A stretch of DNA of 64,000 bases from Palaemon carinicauda (taxonomy: Eukaryota > Arthropoda > Malacostraca > Decapoda > Palaemonidae), in the NCBI RefSeq assembly GCF_036898095.1, contig NC_090746.1, forward strand, positions 112,759,698 through 112,823,697. Direction: 5' to 3'. The notes beneath the pieces were generated by a model. The model ran no database searches. It had not been told where the DNA came from and saw only the letters and a program-made list of their open reading frames with translations. This document shows positions 1 to 10,212 of this stretch, in pieces (positions within the stretch are counted from its first letter, which is position 1; the number at the start of each line of letters is the position of its first letter). The position numbers were made by a program, and so were the translations under genes.

Positions 1-278
1 TATGCAACGTCCACTCCATGGAGAAGACTTGTCCTCTTCTGCTGAGGCCGTCCGCCAAGACATTCATTTCTGCACAAATCTCGCCAAAGGAGAGATGTTA
101 CTGCCTTAAAAGGAGTTCCTTCTGATCCGTGGATCAAAGAACCGAGCCTTCCAGACTGTCCAGTGGAGCTCCCTAACCCAAATCCGCTGCATCTGAAAAC
201 AACACATGGTTTGGGTTCTTGATCGCAAGAGAAAGACCTTCTCGAAGTCTGATATTGCTGTCCCACCAAGTCAGACAT
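1..278 (-). pseudogene. DIRS RT/RNase H remnant
   Basis: The minus-strand translation keeps blocks of the DIRS RNase H region: a WWDSN..LREGLSLA stretch, an NPNHVLFSDAAD stretch (the first RNase H aspartate is in SDA), and near the left edge MNVLADGLSRRGQV followed by MEWTLH. The same blocks occur in order in the intact RT ORF at 7951-10212. In-frame stops and a deletion between the blocks make it a remnant. The left end is cut by the window. Confidence 0.65.
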
Positions 279-280
279 GT

Positions 281-1108
281 CTAGACTGAGTTGGAGATTG
301 GGAAAGAGATACTCACTAAGCCCCTCTCCTTGTTCCAATGTTTAGGTGAAATAGGAAAGGGCATAGGCTGAACGTCAACACGAGGCTGCGGCAGCGGCTG
401 AAAGTCAACACGGGACTGCAGCGAGTAAGGATCCAAGTCACGTGACTGACGTGACAAACTACCGAGATCACGTTTCATAACGTCAAACGGACAAGTAAAT
501 GCTCATTTAGGCGGCTGACAGCCAGAGTCTCGTTTAGTGTAACGGCGACTCGAAAGCGAAGGTTCATCGTGAACCTGCTCAACGTCATACTTCTCCATAA
601 GGGAGGCAAGCTTAGTCTGCATGTCCTGCAGGACAACCCATTTAGGATCAACAGGAGTCGGGACGGGCTGAGACGACGGTAACGTCTGTGTTGGCAAAAC
701 ATTGCCTTTACCGCGACCCTCGGACCCCGTGTTACGCTTGCGTTTAATAGGCGAACCGTCTTCCGACGACTGCAAAGGGTCAGAGCTGTCCCCATGGCTA
801 CAGCCAGGACGCTGGACCTGTCCTGAATGGACTGACTTCCGCTTTAAGGGTCTAGAAACTTTGCTCCAAGATTTCTTTTGCGAGAAGCCTTCGGATGACG
901 AGGAGAAAAACAGCCTCGCTCGTCTTATGGTAGGGGCGATCTTGCTAGACACGCCCGATACCATAGAGGGAACGTTTGTTCGTTGGTTAAAGCCTCTCGT
1001 CCCCATAAGTCCTACGACATTACTTCTCCCTGGTAGCATGGGAGCCTGAAAGAGGTCTCGGACTAGGTGAACGACAAGCACGAACAGACGAACCCTCGGT
1101 CGCAACAC
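281..1108 (-). pseudogene. DIRS gag-like ORF remnant
   Basis: Two open pieces (503-1108, 201 codons; 281-478, 65 codons) correspond to the first half of the gag-like protein at 10184-12670. Shared blocks are a Ser-rich region, VSRPLKRK, VQRPGCSH, SSDPLQSSED and VDPKWVVLQDMQTKLASLMEKY. The second half of gag is absent and the sequence passes straight to the RNase H remnant. The N-terminal cysteine motif seen in element 1 was not found here. Confidence 0.6.
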
Positions 1109-2439
1109 TAAAAAACACTTTGCGCAATTATCACTTTATCACTACGATTTTCTGTTTTTGCACTTACTTCACTGAAATCATATTTTTCAATAATTTCACA
1201 TTAGGCATGAATAAAACTGATTTCTACCTGAAGCACGCAATTCTCCCCTACATCAAAATGTTATAATTGCGAAATAAGTCGCATAATGTAAGCACATTAA
1301 TACAAGCAAAAATCAGTACAGTAAACATATATATATCGAATAAAACGGAAATATATAAAGTTAAAAGGATCAGTGACTGGGGAGGAGACTAAACACTAGT
1401 TTATTAAAAACTACGTTTTCAATCTCTCACCGTACAGTGCCTTGGGACGAGAATAAAAACTAAAAACGTTTTATCCTTTCTCCCCGTACATAGACTTGGG
1501 ACGAGAGTAAAAAACTGACTCGAGAACAACGTTACTCGCTTGGGACGAGAATAAAGATCGGAACGTTCTCTCTTCCACTCTCTCTCTCCGTCTCTCTCTC
1601 TCTCTCTCTTGATTTCACACAGAAGAGAAAAGCCCACTCACCCTTCGTCAATAAACAGGTTATTTGACCAAAGGAAAAAACTGAAAGGACTAAGAAATTG
1701 AAAATTAACAAGTTCCTTTAAATTAGTATTTAAAACATTTCAGTTTGAAAGAAGAATGAACAAAACGTCAAAATCGATTTACTCTTTCTGCAAAGTGAAA
1801 CCGTGATTCTCTCTATCTCTATCGTAACGATAGAGCGCAAACTGCGTAGCATAAATAAACCAAACGTTAGTTCATCTTTGAAACAGCACGAAGACTATTC
1901 AAAGAAAATCTTACATAAAATATCTACTAAAAAATAATCATTTAATAACTCTTACAGAGCAAATGATTTAAACTTAACGAAAATAAAAGTTGAATGGGCT
2001 CAACGTTGTTTAACTTCGGTTTCCAAGTTAGGACCGCCTACTCTCGGACTAGGGGAGGAATAGGTAAGGCCGCATATAAACAAAACATTAAAATTTATCT
2101 TGATGTTTAGTATAAATGGAAAGCTAATCGAAGAGGCCTAATAAAGGCGGGTGAGATATAAAATATATAGAGGAAAATCTATAATTAACAACAACAATTT
2201 ATAACGTGATAACATAATTGCTAAAAGCCTAAAACACACTTCCGTACACTAAGGGAAGGGTCGGCCATTTTTACTCTATGGAAAAAAACCAGAGATAAAA
2301 GAGCAAGGGCAAAACACTTTTACTCTCCTTTCAAAAGCATTTCTTTTGAGGATAGTATTGAATAATCCAACACGGCGAAAGCAATAAAACCAAAACCAAG
2401 TACTTCACCAATTCGGTAGAAAACTCGGTCATAATAGCG
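1109..2439 (-). other. 5' leader of DIRS element 3, non-coding
   Basis: No coding signal was seen. The stretch aligns by eye with 58200-59290 of element 2 (for example the segments around 1130-1330 and 1360-1660), so it is a conserved leader of this subfamily about 1.1 to 1.4 kb long. It contains a short CT-rich tract near 1580-1610. Confidence 0.5.
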
Positions 2440-2632
2440 AGTGGAATCAACTTGTCGATGAAACCGACAGAGAAGAACAGGAGCTGTTTACATGTATATG
2501 CGGTATCTGGCCGATAGTCGGCGCTGGTGGGCACACCCGCTACCTTCAAGGCGATCGCTCGCGAGTTTTTTAATTCTGTCGAGCCGTCGGAGACGTCAGC
2601 TATTATATATTCACCGGCTAAGTTTAATATTT
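2440..2632. repeat. Right terminal repeat of DIRS element 3
   Basis: This matches the right terminal repeat of element 2 (59290-59480) with many substitutions. Shared blocks include the GGCGATCGCT-like block, the GTCGG block, and the terminal TTCACCGGCTAAGTTTAATAT followed by host AAAAAT at 2633-2638. It is more diverged than the repeats of elements 1 and 2, so this is an older copy. Confidence 0.6.
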
Positions 2633-2638
2633 AAAAAT

Positions 2639-4074
2639 AAATATATCCTATATAAACTATAAAAACTTTAACAAAAACAAGAGGAAGAGAAATTAGATAG
2701 AAAAGTGTACCCGAGTGTATCCTCAAGCAAGAGAACTCTAACCCAAGACAGTTGAAGACCATGGTACAGAGGTTTACTAGACTTTGAGAGATGAGGATAC
2801 TACAGCATAGCCAAATTCTGGATGTGTCTATTTTTCAACAGACCATTTAGCTCTCTAGAAGTCTGAAACCTCCCAGGATCTTTATTTTCAAGAGAAAACA
2901 ATGGAATTGCAAAAACATTATAGTTTTCATATTCAAAATGCTGATAATTAAGGTTGAACCATTATTTGAAGCTATATAGTTTGACTACTTTTATAGGTAA
3001 AATTTCTGCCTTATTCCACAAAGACTGTCATTTCAAATACTCATCTTGATCAGAATAAAAATCTATATTCCTTTGAGGTGTCGTGGGGTAAAAAGTCCAA
3101 TATTACATAATATTAAAGTTTGGAACAGAATATTGGGTGCTGTTTTGGTATGCAATCTCATTTATGGTATGATTTCAGAAATTATTCTTTTGCCTTGGTA
3201 TGCGATCTCAATATTCTTAATAGGTAAAAAATACAAGAAAAGAAAATCTAATGGTTCTTGCTTCGCCATGCGCTCGCTTCGCTTGCGAAAAAATAAAAAC
3301 ATCAAGCTCTGTATGTACTGGCAAGCGGTAACGTTGACCAGCGCATGCTAACATCAATGATTGATTATTATGTCTTAGATAATTATTACCGATATATATT
3401 TTTTTTTGAAAATCTAATGGGTCTTGCTTTGCCATGAAGTGAAGTGAGTTTGCTACTACTGTATAAGGTGAGATCGCATACCAAAGCAAAAGCACGACTT
3501 TGAGATCGCATACCAAAACTGCACCAAATATTAGTGTCTATGAACTCAAGGAAAGCTATGCAGGCTACGAAGTTGAGTACTCTTCTGACTTCTTATTTCT
3601 AATTATGTATTTTGCATAAGAAATTCAGAAAGTTTCATAGAAATAATCTATTTTTGAACCAGCTGGTACAGAAGAAAGGGACCAAAGGGAAATAAAATAA
3701 ATGGGTTTGAGTTGAGAAATACAAGAAATGCTATGGAGTGATGACAAAATTCTGAAATAAGATGCAGCTTTGGGAACTGATGGGGGTGGTTTTATCAGTA
3801 GCACTAGAAGAAAATTACTAAAAAAAAGGCTTAGAAAATATCGATACTGGGAATCAGGCTGTTGCTAGACAAATCAGACATATTTATCTTCAAATTTCAA
3901 AATGCTATTAATTTGGTAGTTCCACATAATTTTTTAACCTCAAAAATCAAATATAATTTTCTCTATCTGCATACAGTATAAAAACCACTCCCTTCTCACG
4001 ACAACAATTTCACCACCCACTTGCCATGATCCAAGAGATAAGGGGGGGGGGTTTGCATGTCCCATGAAAAGGCA
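2639..4074. other. Unassigned intronic or flanking sequence, AT-rich
   Basis: Apart from the inverted-repeat element at 3129-3532 I see no gene in this stretch. I searched the minus strand for the missing CGHC-bearing exon of the fourth thioredoxin domain and did not find it. Confidence 0.4.
3129..3532. mobile_element. Putative MITE with 32-bp inverted ends
   Basis: The ends 3129-3160 and 3501-3532 are inverted copies of each other with about three mismatches in 32 bases; each contains GTTTTGGTATGC.ATCTCA. A second, inner inverted pair lies at about 3192-3215 and 3466-3488 (TTGGTATGCGATCTCA). No coding capacity and no clear target duplication were seen. The structure supports a foldback or MITE-like element; the superfamily is unknown. 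Confidence 0.5.
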
Positions 4075-4383
4075 TTAACCCTTTTACCCACAAAGGACGT
4101 ACTGGTACGTTTCACAAAACCCATCCCTTTACCCCCATGGACGTACCGGTAGATCCTTGCAAAAAAATGCTATAAAAATTTTTTTTTTCATATTGTTGGT
4201 ATTTTTTTGAAAAAATTCAGGCATTTTCCAAGAGAATGAGACCAACTTGACCTCTCTATGACAAAAATTAAGGCTGTTAGAGCAATTTAAAAGAAATATA
4301 CTGCAAAATGTGCTGGGAAAAAAATAACCCCTTGGGGGTTAAGGGTTGGAAATTTCCAAAGAGCCTGGGGGTAAAAGGGTTAA
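4075..4383 (+). mobile_element. TTAA-flanked MITE, copy M1
   Basis: About 305 bp bounded by TTAA at both sides, with inverted ends CCCTTTTACCC. and .GGGGGTAAAAGGG. Just inside the left end are two short palindromic blocks of the form GGACGTACCGGTACG. There are seven copies in this window. TTAA flanks and CCCTTT ends are typical of piggyBac-derived MITEs; no transposase is encoded. Confidence 0.7.
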
Positions 4384-4747
4384 CAAAGACTGTTTCGTAT
4401 TAATGAAGTCATGACATTTAATCAAATGTAAAACCTTAAATAAAGTTAGGATATGGGAGAGATGATTAACAACTTTATTACTGATCTATCACCTTTGTCC
4501 TAGCTTAAGGACATTTCAGCTTATTTGTATTAACACATACAGCTTTTATTACAAACTTGCTTTAGTCTTTAATGGAATGTTGGTTCCTAAACATAAAACT
4601 ACAGATCTACAATGAATAAGCAAACTCTTGTTTTTGAAAGAACCAACCATATGCCACATACTTTATGTAATAAATTAAACTCTTAGTTTGGGTATGTTAT
4701 TTGCATATTTTGAAAAAAAAAACATAAAAGAACAAATATCTACTTAC

Positions 4748-4934
4748 AAGGAGCATAAAACATAACAAGCGCCTCTTTATTGTTGATGAAGCTATCGAAG
4801 GTGGCTTCAGTGAGGTGGTGGATCAAATTTCCCCCTTGCACCGATGACCACTCATCCAATGGTGAAGGCGGGGGAGGTGGTGAGCCACTTAAGGGATTCT
4901 CAGGATCCTCCATGAACTTCACAAAGTCTACTTC
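4748..4934 (-). CDS. PDIA5: PDIA5 exon: linker and start of fourth thioredoxin domain
   Basis: 187 bp, entered in phase 0 after an AG acceptor (4935-4936) and left after one base at a GTAAGT donor (4746-4747). It encodes 62 residues: the end of the third domain (VDFVKFMEDPENP), a proline-rich linker with five consecutive prolines, and a new domain start ending EALVMFYAP plus the first base of a Trp codon. The exon ends at the same place within the fold as the exon at 16138-16270, which supports domain duplication. The CxxC exon must lie to the left and was not found, probably beyond the window. Confidence 0.9.
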
Positions 4935-6071
4935 CTGATAAACAAATAAGAGCTCTGCATTAATATATGGGGCTTCTACAATTCATGAAAGGGATACATA
5001 CAATAAAAAAATTCACATTACCCGAGTTTGTTATGCCATTAAAGCTGGGATGTTATGAAAAGATTTTTTTATTATAAATATGTATATACGGGATATGTAT
5101 ATATCAAATAAATCGCTTCATGTGAACTATATATTTTTTATATTCATTACTATCATGAATTGTACTATACAGATTATATTATTTCATTGCAAATACTATG
5201 ATTAATAATATGGCCTTGTTACTTAATTACACCATGCTTTGCTTAGGTCATGGTACACAATATTTCATGCTGTGAAATGGGAAAATAAAAGGTGGTATCA
5301 AAATTTCCTCATTAAACTTATTGCTCCTTTTCAAATTATCTTCTCTTATTATGCTGGTTACAAATATTCAATTTCATTATTCACTTTCATTTCTTTAATT
5401 TATTTTTATATTCATGAAAGCAATTTATGATTAACGATAACATAATTTAAGTTAATTTTCATGATCCAAAAACACACTCCCTTTGACTGACTTCCACAAT
5501 ATTTCTGACATGTACCAATTGATATGACAACTGTAGAAGAGTACCTCATTTCACTTAATGCTACAATTATAATATTTCTATTTCTTCACTATTTCCAGGA
5601 ACTTGGTGGTCTTAGTCCTACTACAATCATATCTTTGCACTGCTTTTCTAATCAAGATCAAGTGTTCTTCATCCATTTTCATCATTGAGTCCAAAACTTT
5701 CCAATCTTCAGAATTTCAGTCCACATGACCTTTCCATCCCATTCTGGCCAGCTCTCTACATCAATCCCTTTTTAAAACATGCTAGTACCTAGGGTTATGA
5801 GTAACTCTGATTATGAGTGTACAAATTTGAATAGGGTAACAATAATTGCATCAGTCTGAAAGCAAAGAACGTTGCTCCATTCTTTGCTCCACAAGGACAT
5901 TTTCTGTGGACAAGTACTAACGAGACGAGCACGCAATCCACCAATCCACAGAAATCAGTCATGCGGTGCCCATTCGCTACCAAAGCAGTGTTCACTGTCC
6001 CTTTATAAGTTCCTTTAAAAGTTGAATGCAAGAGTTAAAAAAAAAGACGACCAAGTGTCCACATCGCAAAA
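4935..6071. other. Intron sequence, nothing recognised
   Basis: AT-rich intron sequence between the exon ending at 4934 and the start of the inverted duplication at 6072. No repeat family, RNA gene or additional exon was recognised. Confidence 0.5.
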
Positions 6072-6320
6072 ATCAAGTGATTCAGTGAGTTATAGCGAAC
6101 ATTGTTCAAGAGAGAGAGAACTCCCGGTATATTCTCCCTCCAAGTTGTAACCCCCTTTTCCTCTTCCTCTCTGTTTCCCTACGCCAGCCAACTCTCTTCA
6201 AAGGTAAAGTGCAAATTAACTTGGCCATATAGATATTATTTAATTGTGAATAATAATTTTCACTAGCTTCTGATGCTAGGGGTTATGATATCAACATTAA
6301 TTACCATTACAAACCTTTAA
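6072..6320 (+). repeat. Left flank segment copied in inverse orientation at 13079-13327
   Basis: These 249 bases immediately left of DIRS element 1 appear, by eye without a mismatch, as the reverse complement at 13079-13327, inside the right end of the element. The segment has no obvious function and is not part of the terminal repeats of the other DIRS copies. Confidence 0.8.
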
Positions 6321-6515
6321 AATGTTATTTTCATTAGTAAAATAAATTTTTGAATATACTTACCCGATGATCATGTAGCTGTCAACTCCGTTGCCCGACA
6401 GAATTCTACGGACGGGATACGCCAGCGATCGCTATACAGGAGGGGGGTGTACTCACCAGCGCCATCTGTGGTCAGGTACTCCAGTACTTCTTGTCAACAC
6501 CACCTCAATTTTTTC
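6321..6515. repeat. Left (3') inverted terminal repeat of DIRS element 1
   Basis: This matches the reverse complement of about 12885-13078 almost perfectly; one difference seen is a run of six versus five T. It includes the blocks ACTTACCCGATGATCATGTAG, GTTGCCCGACAGAATTC and GCGATCGC. A GGGTAAGTATATT string, a good splice-donor match, is read on the opposite strand. Confidence 0.85.
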
Positions 6516-6544
6516 CTCGGTCCACTGGTTCTCTATGGGGAGGA

Positions 6545-6652
6545 AGGGTGGGTCAATTAAATCATGATCATCGGGTAAGTATATTCAAAAATTTATTTTA
6601 CTAATGAAAATAACATTTTTCAATATTAATCTTACCCGATGATCATGTAGCT
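6545..6652. repeat. Internal complementary region of DIRS element 1
   Basis: The reverse complement of the outermost left end (ATCATCGGGTAAGTATATTC up to AATAACATTTTT) is fused to the reverse complement of the outermost right end (CAATATTAATCTTACCCGATG). In DIRS elements this region templates the joining of the two ends during formation of the circular intermediate, and it lies beside the 3' terminal repeat, as here. Confidence 0.85.
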
Positions 6653-7051
6653 GATTCACACCCAGGGAGGTGGGTGAAAACCAGTATACATGTTAATCAA
6701 GAAGCTAAGTATCCCGTATTTCATTTTTATTAGTTATTCAAAATAACAAATAAAATCGATAAGTACCTGGTAAGGAAGTCGACTTGAACCATTACTCTGC
6801 CTTTAATAAGTACGTCTTCCTTACTGAGCGCAGCGGTCCTCTTAGGATGCTGAACGACTCTTAGGTGCTGAAGTATAAAGGGCTGCAACCCATACTAAAG
6901 GACCTCATCACAACCTCTAACCTAGGCGCTTCTCAAGAAAGAATTGACCACCCGCCAAATCAACTAGGATGCGGAAGGCTTCTTAGCCGACCGTACAACC
7001 CAAAAAACAACAATAAAAGTATTCAAGAGAAAGGTTAAAAAGGTTATGGGA
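6653..7051. other. 3' untranslated part of DIRS element 1
   Basis: Non-coding sequence between the internal complementary region and the end of the recombinase ORF. It is conserved with 53447-53846 of element 2, with many substitutions. Confidence 0.6.
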
Positions 7052-9919
7052 TTATGGGAATGTAGTGGCTGAGCCCTCACCTACTACTGCACTCGCTGCT
7101 ACGAATGGTCCCAGGGTGTAGCAGTTCTCGTAAAGAGACTGGACATCTTTGAGATAGAATGATGCAAACACTGACTTGCTCCTCCAATAGGTTGCATCCA
7201 TAACACTCTGCAGAGAACGGTTCTGTTTGAAGGCCACTGAAGTAGCCACAGCTCTCACTTCATGTGTCCTTACCTTCAGCAAAGCAAGGTCTTCTTCCTT
7301 CATATGAGAATGAGCTTCTCTAATCAGAAGCCTTATGTAGTAAGAAACTGCGTTCTTAGACATAGGTAGTGAAGGTTTCTTAATAGCACACCATAAGGCC
7401 TCCGATTGTCCTCGCAAGGGTTTTGACCTTTTAAGATAGTACTTAAGAGCTCTGACAGGGCAAAGAACTCTCTCCCGCTCGTTACCTACCATGTTGGAAA
7501 GGCTAGGTATTTCGAACGATTTAGGCCAAGGACGTGAAGGAAGCTCGTTTTTGGCCAAAAAACCGAGCTGTAAGGAACATGTAGCCGTTTCAGATGTGAA
7601 ACCTATGTTCCTGCTGAAGGCGTGAATCTCACTTACTCTTTTGGCTGTTGCAAGGCAAACGAGGAAAAGAGTTTTTAGAGTGAGGTCCTTGAAAGAGGCT
7701 GACTGGAGAGGTTCAAATCTTGATGACATAAGGAACCTTAGGACTACGTCTAGATTCCAGCCTGGAGTGGACAACCGACGTTCTTTAGAGGTCTCAAAAG
7801 ACCTAAGGATGTCCTGCAGATCTTTGTTGGTGGAAAGATCCAAGCCTCTGTGGCGGAAAACCGCTGCCAACATACTTCTGTACCCCTTGATCGTAGGAGC
7901 TGATAGAGATCTAACATTCCTTAGATGTAACAGGAAGTCAGCAACTTGGGTTACAGTGGTACTGGTAGAGGAAACTGCATTGGCTCTGCACCAGCTTCGG
8001 AAGACTTCCCACTTAGATTGATAGACTCTGCGAGTGGATATCCTCCTTGCTCTGGCAATCGCTCTGGCTGCCTCCTTCGAAAAGCCTCTAGCTCTTGAGA
8101 GTCTTTCGATAGTCTGAAGGCAGTCAGACGAAGAGCGTGGAGGCTTGGGTGTACCTTCTTTACGTGAGGTTGACGCAGAAGGTCCACTCTTAGAGGAAGA
8201 GTCCTGGGAACGTCGACCAGCCATTGCAGTACCTCTGTGAACCATTCTCTTGCAGGCCAAAGGGGAGCAACCAACGTCAGCCGTGTCCCTTTGTGAGAGA
8301 CGAACTTCTGAAGAACCCTGTTGATGATCTTGAACGGCGGGAATGCATACAGGTCGAGGTGGGACCAGTCCAGCAGAAAGGCATCCACGTGAACTGCTGC
8401 CGGGTCTGGAATCGGGGAACAGTACAATGGGAGCCTCTTGGTCATCGAGGTAGCGAACAGATCTATAGTTGGCTGACCCCACAGGGCCCAAAGTCTGTTG
8501 CACACGTTCTTGTGAAGGGTCCACTCTGTGGGGATGACTTGACCCTTCCGGCTGAGGCGATCTGCCGTAACATTCATATCGCCCTGAATGAACCTCGTTA
8601 CCAGCGTGAGCTTTCGACTTTTTGACCAAATGAGGAGGTCCCTTGCGATCTCGAACAGCTTCCTCGAATGAGTCCCTTCCTGCTTGGAGATGTACGCCAA
8701 GGCTGTGGTGTTGTCGGAGTTCACCTCCACCACCTTGTTTAGCTGGAGGGACTTGAAGTTCATTAAGGCCAGATGAACTGCCAACAACTCCTTGCAATTG
8801 ATATGAAGCGTTTCCTGTTCCTGGTTCCATGTCCCCGAGCATTCCTGTCCGTCCAATGTCGCGCCCCAGCCCGAGTCTGATGCGTCCGAGTAGAGATGAT
8901 GGTCGGGGGTCTGAACAGCTAACGAGAGACCCTCCTTGAGAAGAATGCTGTTCTTCCACCACGTTAGAGTAGCCCTCATCTCTTTGGAAACAGGAATAGA
9001 GACCGTCTCGAGCGTCATATCCTTGTTCCAGTGAGCTGCCAGATGGTACTGAAGGGGGCGGAGGTGGAGTCTCCCTAACTCGATGAACAGGGCTAGCGAT
9101 GAAAGAGTCCCTGTTAAACTCATCCACTGCCTCACCGAGCATCGGTTCCTCCTCAGCATGCTCAGGATGCACTCCAGGGCTTGGTTGATTCTTGGGGCCG
9201 ACGGAAAAGCCCGAAAAGCTCGACTCTGAATCTCCATCCCCAGGTAAACGATGGTTTGGGAAGGAACGAGCTGGGACTTCTCTAAATTGACCAAGAGGCC
9301 CAGTTCCTTGGTCAAATCCAAAGTCCATCTGAGACTCTCCAGACAGCGACGACTTGTGGGAGCTCTTAAAAGCCAGTCGTCTAAATAAAGGGAGGCTCTG
9401 ATGTCTGCCAAGTGAAGGAATTTCGCAATATTCCTCATCAGTCGCGTAAACACAAGAGGTGCCGTGCTCAGGCCAAAGCACAGGGCTTGGAACTGGTACA
9501 CAACCTCTCCAAAGACGAATCTCAGAAAAGGTTGGGAGTCTGGATGGATGGGAACGTGAAAGTAGGCGTCTTTCAGATCTAACGAGACCATCCAGTCCTC
9601 CTGCCTGACCGCTGCTAGGACCGACTTCGTCGTCTCCATTGTGAACGTCTGCTTGGTGACATAAGCATTGAGCGCACTGACGTCCAGCACCGGTCTCCAA
9701 CCTCCTGTCTTCTTGGCCACCAGGAAGAGACGGTTGTAAAAGCCCGGGGATTGATGGTCCCGGACTATCACCACTGCCTCCTTCTGTAGCAGGAGCGACA
9801 CCTCTTGATGTAACGCTAGCCTCTTGTCCTTCTCCTTGTAGTTGGGAGAGAGGTTGATGGGAGATGTGGTCAGAGGGGGATTGCGGCAGAACGGAATTCT
9901 GTAACCCTCCCTTAGCCAC
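7052..9919 (-). CDS. DIRS tyrosine recombinase ORF
   Basis: An open frame of 955 codons whose last 350 or so residues are a tyrosine recombinase. The core-binding part begins near VYQSKWEVFRSWC. The catalytic part shows the first Arg in AKRVSEIHAF, the HxxR box as RTHEVR, a Trp in YWRSKS, and the nucleophilic Tyr about 33 residues from the end in FASFYLKD. It is expected to insert the circular DNA copy by site-specific recombination. The first 600 or so residues overlap the RT ORF in another frame, show no domain I recognise and may not be translated, so the true start is uncertain. The copy at 53847-54996 keeps the same frame and catalytic residues, which supports selection on it. Confidence 0.85.
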   Translation of the reverse strand: MAKGGLQNSVLPQSPSDHISHQPLSQLQGEGQEASVTSRGVAPATEGGSGDSPGPSIPGLLQPSLPGGQEDRRLETGAGRQCAQCLCHQADVHNGDDEVGPSSGQAGGLDGLVRSERRLLSRSHPSRLPTFSEIRLWRGCVPVPSPVLWPEHGTSCVYATDEEYCEIPSLGRHQSLPLFRRLAFKSSHKSSLSGESQMDFGFDQGTGPLGQFREVPARSFPNHRLPGDGDSESSFSGFSVGPKNQPSPGVHPEHAEEEPMLGEAVDEFNRDSFIASPVHRVRETPPPPPSVPSGSSLEQGYDARDGLYSCFQRDEGYSNVVEEQHSSQGGSLVSCSDPRPSSLLGRIRLGLGRDIGRTGMLGDMEPGTGNASYQLQGVVGSSSGLNELQVPPAKQGGGGELRQHHSLGVHLQAGRDSFEEAVRDRKGPPHLVKKSKAHAGNEVHSGRYECYGRSPQPEGSSHPHRVDPSQERVQQTLGPVGSANYRSVRYLDDQEAPIVLFPDSRPGSSSRGCLSAGLVPPRPVCIPAVQDHQQGSSEVRLSQRDTADVGCSPLACKRMVHRGTAMAGRRSQDSSSKSGPSASTSRKEGTPKPPRSSSDCLQTIERLSRARGFSKEAARAIARARRISTRRVYQSKWEVFRSWCRANAVSSTSTTVTQVADFLLHLRNVRSLSAPTIKGYRSMLAAVFRHRGLDLSTNKDLQDILRSFETSKERRLSTPGWNLDVVLRFLMSSRFEPLQSASFKDLTLKTLFLVCLATAKRVSEIHAFSRNIGFTSETATCSLQLGFLAKNELPSRPWPKSFEIPSLSNMVGNERERVLCPVRALKYYLKRSKPLRGQSEALWCAIKKPSLPMSKNAVSYYIRLLIREAHSHMKEEDLALLKVRTHEVRAVATSVAFKQNRSLQSVMDATYWRSKSVFASFYLKDVQSLYENCYTLGPFVAASAVVGEGSATTFP

Positions 9920-10212
9920 TTGACAGACTGAGCGTCTGCACCTCTGCTCTCCCAGGCTTGCCAGAAGGTCTTGAGTCTGGCTCCTACAGCTGTCTGGAGA
10001 GGAAGGAAGTCAAAGCTTGCTTTTCGTGGACTTGGCACCTTTCTTGGACTTGCCCCGGTGACTGTCTGCACGGGTACTTCCTCTACTGGAGGCTCTGCCA
10101 CGAAAGGGCGGAATGAATCTGGTAGCAGGTGTATCAGCCACAGGGGTGCGGTAAGATCTCGGCACGGAAGGTAAGGTTTTAGCCTAACGTGCTGAAGAGG
10201 CCATGAGGTCAT
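7951..10212 (-). CDS. DIRS reverse transcriptase / RNase H polyprotein
   Basis: 753 codons. The RT palm motifs are LDLKDAYFHVPI (about residues 211-222) and YLDD (276-279, the metal-binding aspartates). RNase H follows, with Asp in YSDASDSGWG (441-450), Glu in CKELLAVHLAL, Asp in NSDNTTALAY and Asp in TADRLSRKGQ. After about residue 583 comes a conserved block (DLFAT, DAFLLDW, YAFPPF, LVAPLWPAREW); in DIRS elements the region after RNase H is often called a Dam-like methylase, and I cannot confirm catalytic activity. The 5' end overlaps the gag ORF by 29 bases, suggesting frameshifting or reinitiation. The 3' end overlaps the recombinase ORF. Confidence 0.9.
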   Translation of the reverse strand: MTSWPLQHVRLKPYLPCRDLTAPLWLIHLLPDSFRPFVAEPPVEEVPVQTVTGASPRKVPSPRKASFDFLPLQTAVGARLKTFWQAWESRGADAQSVKWLREGYRIPFCRNPPLTTSPINLSPNYKEKDKRLALHQEVSLLLQKEAVVIVRDHQSPGFYNRLFLVAKKTGGWRPVLDVSALNAYVTKQTFTMETTKSVLAAVRQEDWMVSLDLKDAYFHVPIHPDSQPFLRFVFGEVVYQFQALCFGLSTAPLVFTRLMRNIAKFLHLADIRASLYLDDWLLRAPTSRRCLESLRWTLDLTKELGLLVNLEKSQLVPSQTIVYLGMEIQSRAFRAFPSAPRINQALECILSMLRRNRCSVRQWMSLTGTLSSLALFIELGRLHLRPLQYHLAAHWNKDMTLETVSIPVSKEMRATLTWWKNSILLKEGLSLAVQTPDHHLYSDASDSGWGATLDGQECSGTWNQEQETLHINCKELLAVHLALMNFKSLQLNKVVEVNSDNTTALAYISKQEGTHSRKLFEIARDLLIWSKSRKLTLVTRFIQGDMNVTADRLSRKGQVIPTEWTLHKNVCNRLWALWGQPTIDLFATSMTKRLPLYCSPIPDPAAVHVDAFLLDWSHLDLYAFPPFKIINRVLQKFVSHKGTRLTLVAPLWPAREWFTEVLQWLVDVPRTLPLRVDLLRQPHVKKVHPSLHALRLTAFRLSKDSQELEAFRRRQPERLPEQGGYPLAESINLSGKSSEAGAEPMQFPLPVPL

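Larger units (their letters stand above)
1..2632 (-). mobile_element. DIRS-type retroelement, 5' part, internally deleted (element 3)
   Basis: This is the 5' portion of a tyrosine-recombinase retrotransposon read right to left. It has a terminal repeat ending near 2632, a long untranslated leader, gag-like coding, and then directly an RNase H fragment that runs off the left edge. The leader and gag resemble those of the element at 53116-59480 more than those of the element at 6321-13374, so elements 2 and 3 belong to one subfamily. The reverse transcriptase core is missing between gag and RNase H, so this copy cannot be autonomous. The host sequence after the right end begins with AAAAAT, as at the other two DIRS copies here. 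Confidence 0.75.

Noticed and set aside
7052..9919. N-terminal 600 codons of the recombinase ORF as a separate gene
   Set aside because: They overlap the RT/RNase H frame completely and show no domain. The composition looks like an out-of-frame reading of a GC-rich coding region, so only the C-terminal recombinase is interpreted.
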